From the NCBI RefSeq assembly GCF_023078375.1, contig NZ_CP095554.1, forward strand, positions 1,116,001 to 1,180,000: a stretch of 64,000 nucleotides of DNA, written 5' to 3'. Position numbers and translations under genes: made by a program. Numbering within the stretch: the first letter of the stretch is position 1; every line of letters begins with the position of its first letter. The notes under the pieces were generated by a model. That model was not told the DNA's origin. It worked only from the letters and a program-made list of their open reading frames with translations, and searched no databases. This document shows, one piece after another, positions 35,072 to 47,500 of the stretch. Source of the DNA: Roseomonas gilardii subsp. gilardii (GTDB lineage Bacteria > Pseudomonadota > Alphaproteobacteria > Acetobacterales > Acetobacteraceae).

Positions 35072-36514
35072 ATGAACCAATCCGAGTATCCCGCTTCCTC
35101 CCGCCCCGCCCCAGCCCCGGCTTCGGCCCTGGCCTCAGCCCCCGCCGCCGATCTGCATCCCGATGGCCTGCCCATGCCCCGCCGCCTCTGGTCGGTCGTG
35201 GCCATCGCGCTGGCCATCACCATGGCCGTGCTGGACGGTGCCATCGCCAATGTCGCCCTGCCCACCCTGTCGGAGGAGCTCGGCGTCGCCCCCTCCGCCT
35301 CGATCTGGGTGGTCAACGCCTATCAGCTCGTCATCACCATCTCGCTGCTGCCGCTCGCCTCGCTGGGCGAGATCCTGGGCTACCGCCGCATCTATCTTTG
35401 CGGCCTCGCCGTCTTCACCGCCGCCTCCGCCGCCTGCGCCCTGTCCGACACGCTGACGACGCTGACGCTGTGGCGGGTCGTGCAGGGGCTCGGCGCCTCC
35501 GGCGTCATGGCCGTCAACGCCGCGCTGATCCGCTTCACCTATCCGCACAGCCAGCTTGGCCGCGGCATCGGCATCAACGCCCTGGTGGTCGCCGTCTCCT
35601 CCGCCATCGGCCCCACCGTCGCCAGCGCCATCCTGGCCGTCGCCAACTGGCCCTGGCTCTTCGCCGTCAACGTACCCATCGGCATCGTGGCGCTGGCCAT
35701 CGGCTGGCGCAGCCTGCCGCACTCGCCCCTCTCGAAGCGCCGCTTCGACACGGCCAGCGCCCTGCTCTGCGCCATCACCTTCGGCCTGTTCATCATGGCC
35801 CTCGACGGCGTCGCCCATGGCGACGGGCTGGGCCTCTCCGGCCTCTTCCTCCTCGCCGCCATCGGCGCCGGGGTCGGGCTGGTGCTGCGCCAGCTTAGCA
35901 TGACGGCGCCGCTGCTGCCGGTGGACCTGATGCGCATCCCCCTCTTCGCCCTCTCGGTCGGAACCTCCGTCTGCTCCTTCCTGGCGCAGATGCTGGCCTT
36001 CGCCAGCCTGCCCTTCCTGCTGCAGACACAGCTCGGCTTCACCGCTGTGCAGACCGGGCTGATGATGACGCCCTGGCCCCTCGCCACCGCCGTCCTGGCC
36101 CCCATCGCCGGCCGGCTGGCGGACCGGCACAATCCCGGCCTGCTCGGTGCCCTGGGCCTCGCCGCCTTCGCCGCGGGCCTCGCCGCCCTGGCGCTGCTGC
36201 CGGCCGACCCCTCCGCCGCCGACATCGCCTGGCGCATGGCCCTGGCCGGGGCGGGCTTCGGCCTGTTCCAGTCGCCCAACAACCGCGCCATGATCGGCTC
36301 CGCGCCGCGCGAGCGGGCCGGCGGCGCGGGCGGCATGCTCTCCACCGCGCGCCTGCTCGGCCAGACCATCGGCGCCGCCTGCGTGGCCCTGGTCCTGGCC
36401 CGCTTCGGCGACCACGGGCCGGTCGTCGCCCTGGGCCTCGGCGCCACCGCCGCCATCCTGGCCGCCATCGTCAGCAGCCTCCGCATGCTGCCCGGCACCG
36501 TCCGGCGCGGCTGA
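35072..36514 (+). CDS. MFS multidrug exporter, DHA2 (EmrB/QacA) family
   Basis: A 480-residue inner-membrane protein with about 14 hydrophobic segments. Family features: LDGAIANVALPTLSEELG in helix 1, the region YQLVITISLLPLASLGEILGYRR in pieces, GLGASGVMAVNAALIR, and AISSAIGP-like VSSAIGPTVASAIL (motif C). The C-terminal half has QSPNNRAMIGSAPRERAG, characteristic of this group. A 30-residue Pro/Ala-rich tail precedes the first helix. No EmrA-type adaptor gene is next to it. It begins 44 bp after the glycosyltransferase gene and may be co-transcribed. Confidence 0.88.
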   Translation: MNQSEYPASSRPAPAPASALASAPAADLHPDGLPMPRRLWSVVAIALAITMAVLDGAIANVALPTLSEELGVAPSASIWVVNAYQLVITISLLPLASLGEILGYRRIYLCGLAVFTAASAACALSDTLTTLTLWRVVQGLGASGVMAVNAALIRFTYPHSQLGRGIGINALVVAVSSAIGPTVASAILAVANWPWLFAVNVPIGIVALAIGWRSLPHSPLSKRRFDTASALLCAITFGLFIMALDGVAHGDGLGLSGLFLLAAIGAGVGLVLRQLSMTAPLLPVDLMRIPLFALSVGTSVCSFLAQMLAFASLPFLLQTQLGFTAVQTGLMMTPWPLATAVLAPIAGRLADRHNPGLLGALGLAAFAAGLAALALLPADPSAADIAWRMALAGAGFGLFQSPNNRAMIGSAPRERAGGAGGMLSTARLLGQTIGAACVALVLARFGDHGPVVALGLGATAAILAAIVSSLRMLPGTVRRG

Positions 36515-36521
36515 CGAGGTG

Positions 36522-36862
36522 CCGGCGGCCGTCGCTCTGTCCCGGGGGAAAGGCGCTGCCTTTCCCCCGGACCCCCTATCCGCCAGGAACCTGAGGTTCC
36601 TGGACCTCCCATTCGTTGGTGCTCGCTGACGCAGGATCACGCCGGAGAGCCATGCTCTCCGGCGACTGTGGGTGCCATCAGCGCGGACACGGTGTCCTTT
36701 TTCTTTTCGGGAGCCCCGCTGACCCACCTGCTCTCAGGGATCAGGTGTCAGGGTGACGCCCACTACCAGCGCCCACGAAAGCCCGGGGTCCGGGGACCGG
36801 CTCCGGTCCCCGGCGGAGGGGGCCGGGGGAGGCGGCGCCTCCCCCGGGGTGGCCACCAGGAG
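36522..36862 (-). repeat. dispersed structured intergenic element, copy E
   Basis: Copy E fills the gap between the exporter gene and the convergent monooxygenase gene. Outer hairpin GGGGGAAAGGC / GCCTTTCCCCC (36544-36568). Proximal arm CCAGGAACC / GGTTCCTGG, perfect (36582-36602). Core stem CGCCGGAGAGC / GCTCTCCGGCG around CAT (36640-36664). The A-rich strand is read on the minus strand. Distal arm CCGGGGACCGG / CCGGTCCCCGG, an 11-bp perfect stem (36790-36813). The left end CCGTCGCTCTGTCCCGGG mirrors the right ends of copies C and D. Confidence 0.9.
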
Positions 36863-36889
36863 CCACGCCCGGGAAGCGCGGCCCGGGCG

Positions 36890-37210
36890 CTAGGCCCTGA
36901 TCTCCTGCACGGACTCGAAGCCCTCGAACTGCGGCGGGCCGAGATAGAGGGAGCGCGTGTTGGTCTGTCCGGCATCGCGATGCGCGGCACGGAACTGTTC
37001 CGAGCGGGTCCAGTTCTCGAAATCCTCCCGCGAGCGCCAGATCGTGTGCGAGGCGTAGAGGACATGCTCCTCCGTCGCCGGGCCGCGCAGCAGGTGAAAC
37101 TCCACGAAGCCCGGCACCTCGCGCAGGCGGGAATCGCGGGACTTCCACACCTCCTCGAAAGCGGCCTCCGAGCCGGGCGCGACCTTGAAGCGGTTCATGG
37201 CGACGAACAT
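36890..37210 (-). CDS. IsdG/HmoA-like antibiotic-biosynthesis-monooxygenase protein
   Basis: A 106-residue ferredoxin-like dimeric monooxygenase-fold protein. From ATG 37210 (AGAGGA eight bases upstream) it begins MFVAMNRFKVAPG and contains HTIWRSREDFENWTRS and EQFRAAHRD. Asn6, Trp67 and His77 fall at positions equivalent to the heme-degrading triad of Staphylococcus IsdG. Heme breakdown to free iron is therefore likely; the closest families also include plain stress-linked ABM proteins. No heme-uptake gene is nearby. It is followed by amtB on the same side but 190 bp away, so probably not co-regulated. Confidence 0.8.
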   Translation of the reverse strand: MFVAMNRFKVAPGSEAAFEEVWKSRDSRLREVPGFVEFHLLRGPATEEHVLYASHTIWRSREDFENWTRSEQFRAAHRDAGQTNTRSLYLGPPQFEGFESVQEIRA

Positions 37211-37399
37211 GGGCGGCATCCTCTGGGCTTGCCCCGCCCTCCCGGCGGGAAGGCGGCTGGGCGGCGCGCAGGTTGCCCCGCCTGCCCCGGAAGCACAAAC
37301 GCGGCGGTACGAGGGGGTATCCACAAAAGCGAAGGGCGCCGGCGGGGAGGAATTCCCGCCGGCGCCCCCTCTGTCGCCCCCATCGATGGGGGCTCCGCC

Positions 37400-38791
<1,392 letters not shown>

Positions 38792-38797
38792 TCCCCC

Positions 38798-40559
<1,762 letters not shown>

Positions 40560-40568
40560 TTGCCTCCC

Positions 40569-40922
40569 CCTGGCCGTTGCGCCAGGTAGCCACCCCCGGG
40601 GAAGAGGCTTTGCCTCTCCGCCCGGACCCCCTCACCGCCGGGGACCGGAGCCGGTCCCCGGACCCCGGGCTTTCGTGGGCGCCTGTGGTGGCGTGGGCCT
40701 GCGGGCTGTCCCTGGAAGCAGGTGGATCAGAGGGGCTCCCGAAGAAATACAAACACCGTGTCCGCGCTGATGGCACCCGCAGTCGCCGGAGAGCCATGCT
40801 CTCCGGCGCGATCCGGCCTCAGCGGGAACCAACGAATGGGAGGTCCAGGAACCTCAGGTTCCTGGCGGATGGGGGGCGGGGGGAAAGGCGGAGCCTTGCC
40901 CCCGGGGACGGCGCAACGCCAC
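40569..40922 (+). repeat. dispersed structured intergenic element, copy F
   Basis: Copy F begins 10 bp after the monooxygenase stop; the next gene is on the same strand. Left end GGCCGTTGCGCC (40572). Distal arm CCGGGGACCGG / CCGGTCCCCGG, perfect (40638-40661). A-rich strand GAAGAAATACAAACACC (40741-40757) differs by indels from other copies. Core stem CGCCGGAGAGC / GCTCTCCGGCG around CAT (40784-40808). Proximal arm CCAGGAACC / GGTTCCTGG (40844-40864). The outer hairpin GGGGGGAAAGGC / GCCTTGCCCCC and the right end GGCGCAACGCC follow. Confidence 0.9.
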
Positions 40923-41000
40923 CACGACGCGGGGCGGGCAGGGACCTCGAAGCCTTTCTCCCAGGCAACTCGCACGTGTTTCCGCTTGCTGCACGAAGAA

Positions 41001-41022
41001 TTCTGTATTCAGTTATACGGAA
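41001..41022 (+). promoter_or_regulatory. candidate operator upstream of the MFS gene
   Basis: TTCTGTAT, six bases, ATACGGAA: an inverted repeat with seven of eight positions paired, in the only AT-rich stretch of the gap and 17 bp before the MFS start at 41039. The half-site ACGGAAC also occurs before the IclR gene at 43720-43726, so that regulator is the best candidate to bind here. Confidence 0.45.
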
Positions 41023-41038
41023 CGTGGAGGAAAACCGG

Positions 41039-42328
41039 ATGAGCACCACGCAGTCACCGGCGATAGGGGTTGCCGTGGCGGGCAGGACGGGCGTCCGCTG
41101 GCGCATCTTCGGCGTGATCGCCCTGCTGACGGTGATCAACCTCGCCGACCGCACCACCCTTTCGGTGGGCATGCCGACCATCGCGCATGAGCTCGGCCTG
41201 TCTCCCACCATGCAGGGGCTCATCCTCAGCTCCTTCTTCTGGACCTACGCGCTGCTCCAGGTCCCTGGCGGCTACCTGATCGACCGCATGGGACCCAGCC
41301 GCGTCGTCACCATCTCCACCCTGGCCTGGGGCGCCTTCCAGACCCTGGCCGCCTTCGCCACCGGCGGCCTCTCCCTCCTCGTCACCCGCCTTGGCCTCGG
41401 CGCCGCCGAGGCCCCGCTCTTCCCCTCCGGCGGCAAGCTGAACGCCCTCTGGCTCTCCCCACGCGAACGCGGGCGTGGCGCCGTGCTGATGGACAGCGGC
41501 TCCTATCTCGGCGCCGGGCTCGGCGGCGGCGTCATCGCCTGGCTGATCTACACGCTGGATTCCTGGCGCCTCGCCTTCGCCGTGGCCGGCCTCGTCACCA
41601 TCGGCGCCGGCCTCATCGCCTGGCGCTACCTGCGCGACGACCCGGCGCAGCATCCCGGCGTGAACGAGGCGGAACTCGCCCATATCCGCACCCCCGTCCC
41701 CGGCATGGCCCAGGCCGTGCCCGCCGGCACGCCGCTCGCGCCCCGCGCCGTGGCTCCGGTCATGCTCGGCCGCTGCGGCTGGGCCATGATGAATTTCGGC
41801 CTGATCACCTGGGGCCCCAGCTATCTCGCCCAGGCCCGCGGCTTCGACCTGAAGCAGCTCGGCGGCGCCATGGCGGTGATCTTCGTCTGCGGCTTCCTCG
41901 GCTCGCTCACCGCCGGCTTCGGCGCCGACGCGCTGCAACGGCGCGGCCTGCCCCGCAGCCTCGTGCTGAAGGCCATGCTCTGCCTGTCCGGCCTCGGCGT
42001 GCTCGCCGCCTTCCTGCTGCTGCCCACCATCGCCGACCCCGTCGCCGCCGTCGCGCTGCTGTCCGGCACCGTCTTCCTGCTCTGCTTCGGCAGCCTCTAC
42101 TGGAGCTTCCCGGCCCTGCTCGCCCCCGCCGACAAGGTCGGGCTGGTCGGCGGCATGATGAACTTCGCCGGCAGCCTGGGCGGCATCGCCATCCCCATCA
42201 TCGCCGGCATGATCCTCCAGGCGACCGGCTCCTACACGGTGGTGCTGCACTTCTTCGCCGGCTGCGCCGCGCTCTACATCCTCGGCACGCTGCTGGTGCC
42301 CCTCGCGGGGCGGGAGACCGCGCGGTGA
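41039..42328 (+). CDS. MFS transporter, anion:cation symporter (ACS) family
   Basis: A 429-residue, 12-helix carrier. Landmarks of the ACS group are VINLADRTTLSVGMPTIAHE, SSFFWTYALLQVPGGYLIDR and GLGAAEAPLFPSGGKLNALW, a pattern shared with hexuronate, galactonate and phthalate importers. GGAGG at 41026-41030 supports the ATG. The stop overlaps the GTG start of an amidohydrolase (GTGA), so uptake and hydrolysis are translationally coupled. The substrate is probably an organic anion that the amidohydrolase opens or cleaves. Confidence 0.88.
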   Translation: MSTTQSPAIGVAVAGRTGVRWRIFGVIALLTVINLADRTTLSVGMPTIAHELGLSPTMQGLILSSFFWTYALLQVPGGYLIDRMGPSRVVTISTLAWGAFQTLAAFATGGLSLLVTRLGLGAAEAPLFPSGGKLNALWLSPRERGRGAVLMDSGSYLGAGLGGGVIAWLIYTLDSWRLAFAVAGLVTIGAGLIAWRYLRDDPAQHPGVNEAELAHIRTPVPGMAQAVPAGTPLAPRAVAPVMLGRCGWAMMNFGLITWGPSYLAQARGFDLKQLGGAMAVIFVCGFLGSLTAGFGADALQRRGLPRSLVLKAMLCLSGLGVLAAFLLLPTIADPVAAVALLSGTVFLLCFGSLYWSFPALLAPADKVGLVGGMMNFAGSLGGIAIPIIAGMILQATGSYTVVLHFFAGCAALYILGTLLVPLAGRETAR

Positions 42329-43275
42329 CACGGGAACACGACGCCCCGCTCTGGAACGGTCCTATGGTGGATGCCCACCACCATGTCTGGGACCCGCGCA
42401 ACGGCCGCTATCCCTGGCTGACGCCGGAAGGGAAGCTGCCGAACTTCCGCTACGGTGACACCACGCCGCTGATGCGTCCCTACCTCCCGCCCGACTACTG
42501 GGCCGATGCGGCGGGCCATGACATCCGCGGCACGGTCTATATGGAGGCCGAGTGGGACCCCGCCGATCCGATCGGCGAGACCCGCTTCGTCAGCGGCCTC
42601 GCGGCGGGCTACGACCTGCCCAATGCCATGGTCGCCCAGGCCTGGCTGCACCACCCGGATGCGGAGGCCGTCCTCGCCGCCCAGGCCGCCTTTCCGCTGG
42701 TCCGCAGCGTCCGCCACAAGCCCGGCGGCCCCGCCACGCCCCAGGCCGCCCGCGATGGGGAGCGCACGCTGATGTCGGACGAGCCGTGGCGCCGCGGCTA
42801 TGCCGCGCTCGAACGCCACGGCCTGCATTTCGACCTGCAGACCCCCTGGTGGAACCTGCACGAGGCCGAACGCCTGGCCCGCGACTTCCCCCGCACCCGC
42901 ATCATCCTCAACCACACCGGCCTGCCCTCCGACCGCAGCCCCGATGCCCTCGCCGGATGGCACGCCGCCATGGCCCGCTTCGCCGCGCATCCGAATGCCG
43001 TCGTGAAGATCTCCGGCCTCGGCCGGCCCGGCCATGCCTGGACCGTCGAGGAGAATGGCTGGGTCGTGCGCGAGACCATCGCCATTTTCGGCCCGCGCCG
43101 CGCCATGTTCGCCAGCAATTTCCCGGTGGACGGGCTCTGCGCCAGCTTCGGCACCATCTTCACCGGCTTCAAGCGCATCGTCGCCACCCTGCCCGCCGAG
43201 GATCAGGCCTGGCTCTTCCACCGCACGGCGGAAGAGGTCTACGCCCTGGACAGGCGCCGCACCGCCACGGGCTGA
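42325..43275 (+). CDS. amidohydrolase-2 (TIM-barrel, ACMSD-like) family protein
   Basis: A 316-residue metal-dependent hydrolase. Seen: metal-binding MVDAHHHVWDPRNGRYPWL at the start, the GTVYMEAEWDPADP strand, VRSVRHKPGG, LNHTGLPSDRS (metal His) and FASNFPVDGLCASF with the catalytic Asp. These are marks of the amidohydrolase-2 group that includes lactonases such as fucono-lactonase and 2-pyrone-4,6-dicarboxylate hydrolase. A lactone or cyclic amide formed from the imported anion is a likely substrate. The GTG start overlaps the MFS stop. Confidence 0.88.
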   Translation: MTREHDAPLWNGPMVDAHHHVWDPRNGRYPWLTPEGKLPNFRYGDTTPLMRPYLPPDYWADAAGHDIRGTVYMEAEWDPADPIGETRFVSGLAAGYDLPNAMVAQAWLHHPDAEAVLAAQAAFPLVRSVRHKPGGPATPQAARDGERTLMSDEPWRRGYAALERHGLHFDLQTPWWNLHEAERLARDFPRTRIILNHTGLPSDRSPDALAGWHAAMARFAAHPNAVVKISGLGRPGHAWTVEENGWVVRETIAIFGPRRAMFASNFPVDGLCASFGTIFTGFKRIVATLPAEDQAWLFHRTAEEVYALDRRRTATG

Positions 43276-43549
43276 GGCGGCTCTCCCCTGGCTGGCCCCG
43301 GGGGAGGCTCCGCCTGCCCCCGGAACCCCTACCGTTGGGGGGATGGTATCCACCCAGACCCCGCCTGTCGTTAGCGCTGGTTGGCCAGGTCAGCCCGTGG
43401 CCTGATCCCTGGGAACAGGAAGACACCCTGTCCGCCTTGGCGGCACCCATGGTCGCCGGAGGGCATGGCTCTCCGGTGCGATCCGGCGTCCGCGAGCGCC
43501 AGCGAACCAGGGCCGGGAGAAAGGCTCCGCCTTTCCCCTGGGGGCGCCA
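43276..43549 (+). repeat. dispersed structured intergenic element, copy G (shortened)
   Basis: Copy G, the shortest. It begins at the amidohydrolase stop. Outer hairpin CCCCGGGGGAGGC / GCCTGCCCCCGG near 43296-43322. Distal arm GGGGGGATGG / ATCCACCCAG is degenerate (43336-43357). The segment from GTGGATCAG through the A-tract is missing. Core stem CGCCGGAGGGC / GGCTCTCCGGTG (43454-43478) is weakened. The proximal inner hairpin is absent; only GAGAAAGGC / GCCTTTCCCC (43515-43539) remains. It reads as a decayed copy. Confidence 0.75.
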
Positions 43550-43709
43550 CCAACGCCAACCCACCCAGCCCTGCACAGAATTTCACCGCCCTGCCGGAAA
43601 AGGCGCCATCCTCCACCACGTCACCTGACAGTTTTTGCGGGGCGGGCCCAGAACGCCACTTGCTCACGCGGCGCAGCAAAAACTAGCATTCCCGGATAAC
43701 GCAACCACG

Positions 43710-43726
43710 GTTCCAGAAAACGGAAC
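43710..43726 (+). promoter_or_regulatory. candidate IclR operator
   Basis: GTTCC, seven bases (AGAAAAC), GGAAC: a perfect inverted repeat ending 3 bp before the IclR start codon at 43730. A site this close to the start suggests autorepression. It shares ACGGAAC with the repeat before the MFS gene at 41001-41022. Confidence 0.42.
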
Positions 43727-43729
43727 TTC

Positions 43730-44518
43730 ATGAGCATCCTCTCCAACGCCGCCGATGTGCTGCGCTGCTTCTCGGCGCACCGCCTCGAACTCAGCCTGAC
43801 CGAGGTGACGGGCCTGCTCGGCATGCCGAAGAGCAATGCCTCACGGCTGCTGCGCGCGATGCGGGAGGCCGGGTTCCTGGAGCAGGTGCCGGGCACGCGC
43901 CGCTACCGCGCCGGCCTGCTGATGTTCGAGATGGGGCACACCTACCGGCGCGGCTCGCCGCTGCTCAGCCAGGCGCATGCGGCGGTCTCGCGCATCTCCC
44001 GCGACTGCGGCCATACGGGCTATGTCAGCATCCGCGACGGGCGCGACGTGATGGGCCTCACCTATCACGAGGGCTCGCAGCTCCTGCGCGTCGGCACCCC
44101 GATCGGCGAGCGTCTTTCCGCGGCCGCCACCGCCACGGGGCGCTCGCTGCTGGCACGGCTGGAGGATGACGCCGTCCGCGCCCTCTTCCCCGAACCGCTG
44201 CAACCGCCCTCGCCGAACTCCCCGCGCGACATGGAGGAACTCCTCCAGCGCCTCGCCCACATCCGCGAGCGTGGCTACGAGATCGCGCATCACGAGGCCA
44301 ATCCCGGCATCGACTCCCTCGCCACCGCCCTGGGGGACCCGGCCAGCGGGGAGGAAGTCAGCCTCTGCATCGTCTATCCCTCCGCCATCGTCACCGAGGC
44401 GGAGCGCGGCGACATCCTGGCGGCCATGCTGCGCGAGGCCCGCGCCATCGCGGCGCTGCTGGGCGATCCCGGCACCGCCACGCCGCCTCCCCCGTCGCCC
44501 GCGCGCGACGTCGCCTGA
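43730..44518 (+). CDS. IclR-family transcriptional regulator
   Basis: A 262-residue regulator. The winged helix occupies about residues 5-70 (LSLTEVTGLLGMPKSNASRLLRAM), with the turn leading to LEQVPGTRRYRAG. The IclR effector domain follows, with GHTGYVSIRDGRDVMGL and the ligand-loop region RVGTPIGERLSAAATATGRSLLA; IVYPSAIV appears late. It stands between the MFS/amidohydrolase pair and the hydantoinase-ABC operon, all on the same strand, and is the natural controller of both. The effector is likely an intermediate of the pathway. Confidence 0.9.
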   Translation: MSILSNAADVLRCFSAHRLELSLTEVTGLLGMPKSNASRLLRAMREAGFLEQVPGTRRYRAGLLMFEMGHTYRRGSPLLSQAHAAVSRISRDCGHTGYVSIRDGRDVMGLTYHEGSQLLRVGTPIGERLSAAATATGRSLLARLEDDAVRALFPEPLQPPSPNSPRDMEELLQRLAHIRERGYEIAHHEANPGIDSLATALGDPASGEEVSLCIVYPSAIVTEAERGDILAAMLREARAIAALLGDPGTATPPPPSPARDVA

Positions 44519-44550
44519 TTCACCGGCAAGACCACCGAGAGCACGAGCCC

Positions 44551-47500
44551 ATGGCAAACCCCGTCCCCTCCCTGAACCGCTGGCGCATCGGCTTCGACAT
44601 CGGTGGCACCTTCACCGACTTCATCCTCTATGACGCGGCGGAAGGCACGGTGCGGCTGCACAAGCGCCTGACCACGCCGCACGACCCCTCCGAGGCCGCG
44701 CTGATCGGGCTGGAGGAACTGGTGGCCATGGGCGGCATCACGCTGGCCGAGGTCGGCGAGATCATCCACGGCACCACGCTGGTCACCAACGCCGTCATCG
44801 AACGCAAGGGCGCGAAGCTCGGCCTGATCACCACCAAGGGCTTCCGCGACGTGCTGGAGATGGGCACGGAGCAGCGCTACGACATCTATGACCTGTTCCT
44901 CGGCTTCCCCGAGCCGCTGGTGCCGCGCGACCTGCGGCTGGAGGTCGCCGAGCGCCTGGACCGCGACGGCCGCGTGGTCGAGGTGCTGGACGAGGAGGCC
45001 GTCCGCACCGCCTTCCGCAGCCTGCTCGACGCGGGTGTCGAGGCGGTGGGCGTCTGCTTCCTGCATGCCTACCGCAACCCGGCGCACGAGCAGGCCGTCG
45101 GCCGCATCGCGCGCGAGGAATTCCCCGAGCTCGCCGTCTCCCTGTCCGCCGAGGTCGTGGCGGAGATGTGGGAGTACCAGCGCTGCGTCACCACCTGCGC
45201 CAATGCCTATGTCCAGCCGCTGATGGACCGCTACCTGAAGCGGCTCGAACGCGAATTGGCGGCGCGTGGCTTCACCGGCGCGCTGCGCCTGATGCACTCG
45301 GCGGGCGGCCTCGTCTCCCCCGCCACGGCGCGCGCCTTCCCGATCCGCCTGCTGGAATCCGGCCCGGCCGGCGGCGGCCTCGCCACGGCGCTGTTCGGCG
45401 AGCTGGCGGGCAAGAAGGACGTCATCTCCTTCGACATGGGCGGCACCACCGCCAAGGCCTGCATGGTCGAGAACGGGCGCGTCGAGATCGCCCCGATGCT
45501 GGAGGCGGGGCGCGTCCACCGCTTCAGCAAGGGCTCCGGCCTGCCGATCAAGGCGCCCGTGATCGACATGATCGAGATCGGCGCCGGCGGCGGCTCCATC
45601 GCCGGCATCGACGAGGTCGGGCTGCTGAAGGTCGGCCCGCATTCCGCCGGCTCCGACCCCGGCCCGGCCTGCTACGGCATGGGCGGCACGAAGCCGACCG
45701 TGACGGATGCCAACCTCGTCCTCGGCTACTACGATCCGGGCTTCTTCCTCGGCGGCCGCATGGCGCTGGACAAGCCGGCGGCGGAACGCGCCGTGGAAAG
45801 CGTGGCGGCGCCGCTGGGTCTTGGCGTGATGGAGGCCGCCTGGGGCATCCACAAGGTCGTGGTGGAAAGCATGGCCGCCGCCGCCCGCGTCCATCTGGTG
45901 GAGAAGGGCAAGGACCCGCGCGCCTATGCCATGGTCGGATTCGGCGGCGCCGGCCCGGCCCATGCCGCCGACGTGGCCCGCGCGCTCGGCGTGCGGGAGG
46001 TGATCATCCCGCCCGCCTCCGGCGCCGCCTCGGCGCTGGGCTTCCTCGCCGCCCCGCTCTCCTTCGAACTGGTGCGCTCCCTGCCGCTGGAATTCTCGGC
46101 GGGCTTCGACGCCGCCCGGCTGAACGCCCTGCTGGCGGAGCTGGAGGCCGAGGGCCGCGCGCGCCTCGTGGAAGCAGGCGTCGCGCCGGAAGGCATCCGC
46201 GTCGAGCGTTCCGCCGACATGCGCCTGGTCGGCCAGATGCACGACATCGCCGTGGAACTGCCCGCCGGCGAGATCGGCACGGACAGCCTGGGCGAGATCC
46301 GCGCCCGCTTCACCCGCATCTACGCCGCCCGCTACACCTCGGTCTATGAGGGCGCTCGGATGGAGGCGATCAACTTCCGCCTCCGCTGTGTCGGTCCGGA
46401 GCCGAAGCTGTCCCTCACCGGCGCGGTGGGTGGCGGCGACACCGCCAAGGCTGTGAAGGGCACGCGCCGCGCCTGGTTCGAGGGCGGCTGGCAGGAGGCC
46501 AAGGTCTACGACCGCTATGCGCTGGCCAGCGGCGACCGCATCCCCGGCCCCGCCATCATCGAGGAGCGCGAGGCCACCACCATCGTCCCGCCCGGCGACA
46601 CGGTGCGGGTGGACGACACGCTGAACCTGCGCATCGCCATCGCCGCCCCCGCCATGGCGGGCGAGCTGGTGACGGCGGAGATGCCGCTGGCCGAGGCCAT
46701 GGCACGCATCGAGGCCGACCCGATCGCGCTGGAGATCATGTGGTCCCGCCTCGTGAACGTGGTGGAGGAGATGTGGCTGACGGTGGTCCGCACCGCCTTC
46801 TCCCTCATCATCTCCGAAAGCCAGGACTTCGCCTGCGAGCTGCTGGACCCGGAGGGCGAGACCCTGGCGCATTCCCCGCGCGCCATGCCGGTCTTCAACC
46901 TGACCCTGCCGCGCGCGGTGAAGGCGCTGCTGGAGAAGTATCCGGCGGAGACGCTGAAGCCGGGCGACGTGCTGATCACCAACGACCCCTGGCTCTGCGC
47001 CGGGCACCTGTTCGACATCGCCATCGTCACCCCCGTCTTCCGGGAGGGCAAGGTCGTCGGGCTGATGGGCACGGTGGGCCATGTCTCCGACATCGGCGGC
47101 ACGAAGGATTCCCTGCGCGCGAGAGAGATCTTCGAGGAGGGCTTCCAGATCCCGCCGATGAAGCCCTTCGACGCGGGCGTGCCGAACGAGACCTTCTTCA
47201 CCCTGTTCCGCGAGAATGTCCGCAACCCGGACCAGGTGCTGGGCGACCTGCACTCCTTCATCGCCGCCAATGCCCTGGGCGGCGAGCGCCTGCTTTCCTT
47301 CATGCGCGACTATGGCATGAGCGACCTGCGTGCCCTGGCGGCGGTGGTGCAGGGCCGTTCCGAGAAGGCGATGCGCGACGCCATCGCCGCCCTGCCGGAT
47401 GGCGACTACCATGCCGAGATCCGCAACAACCCGCTGGGCAAGGAACTGCGCTATCCGCTCAGGCTGACGGTCGCGGGCGACACCATCAACCTCGACTTCG

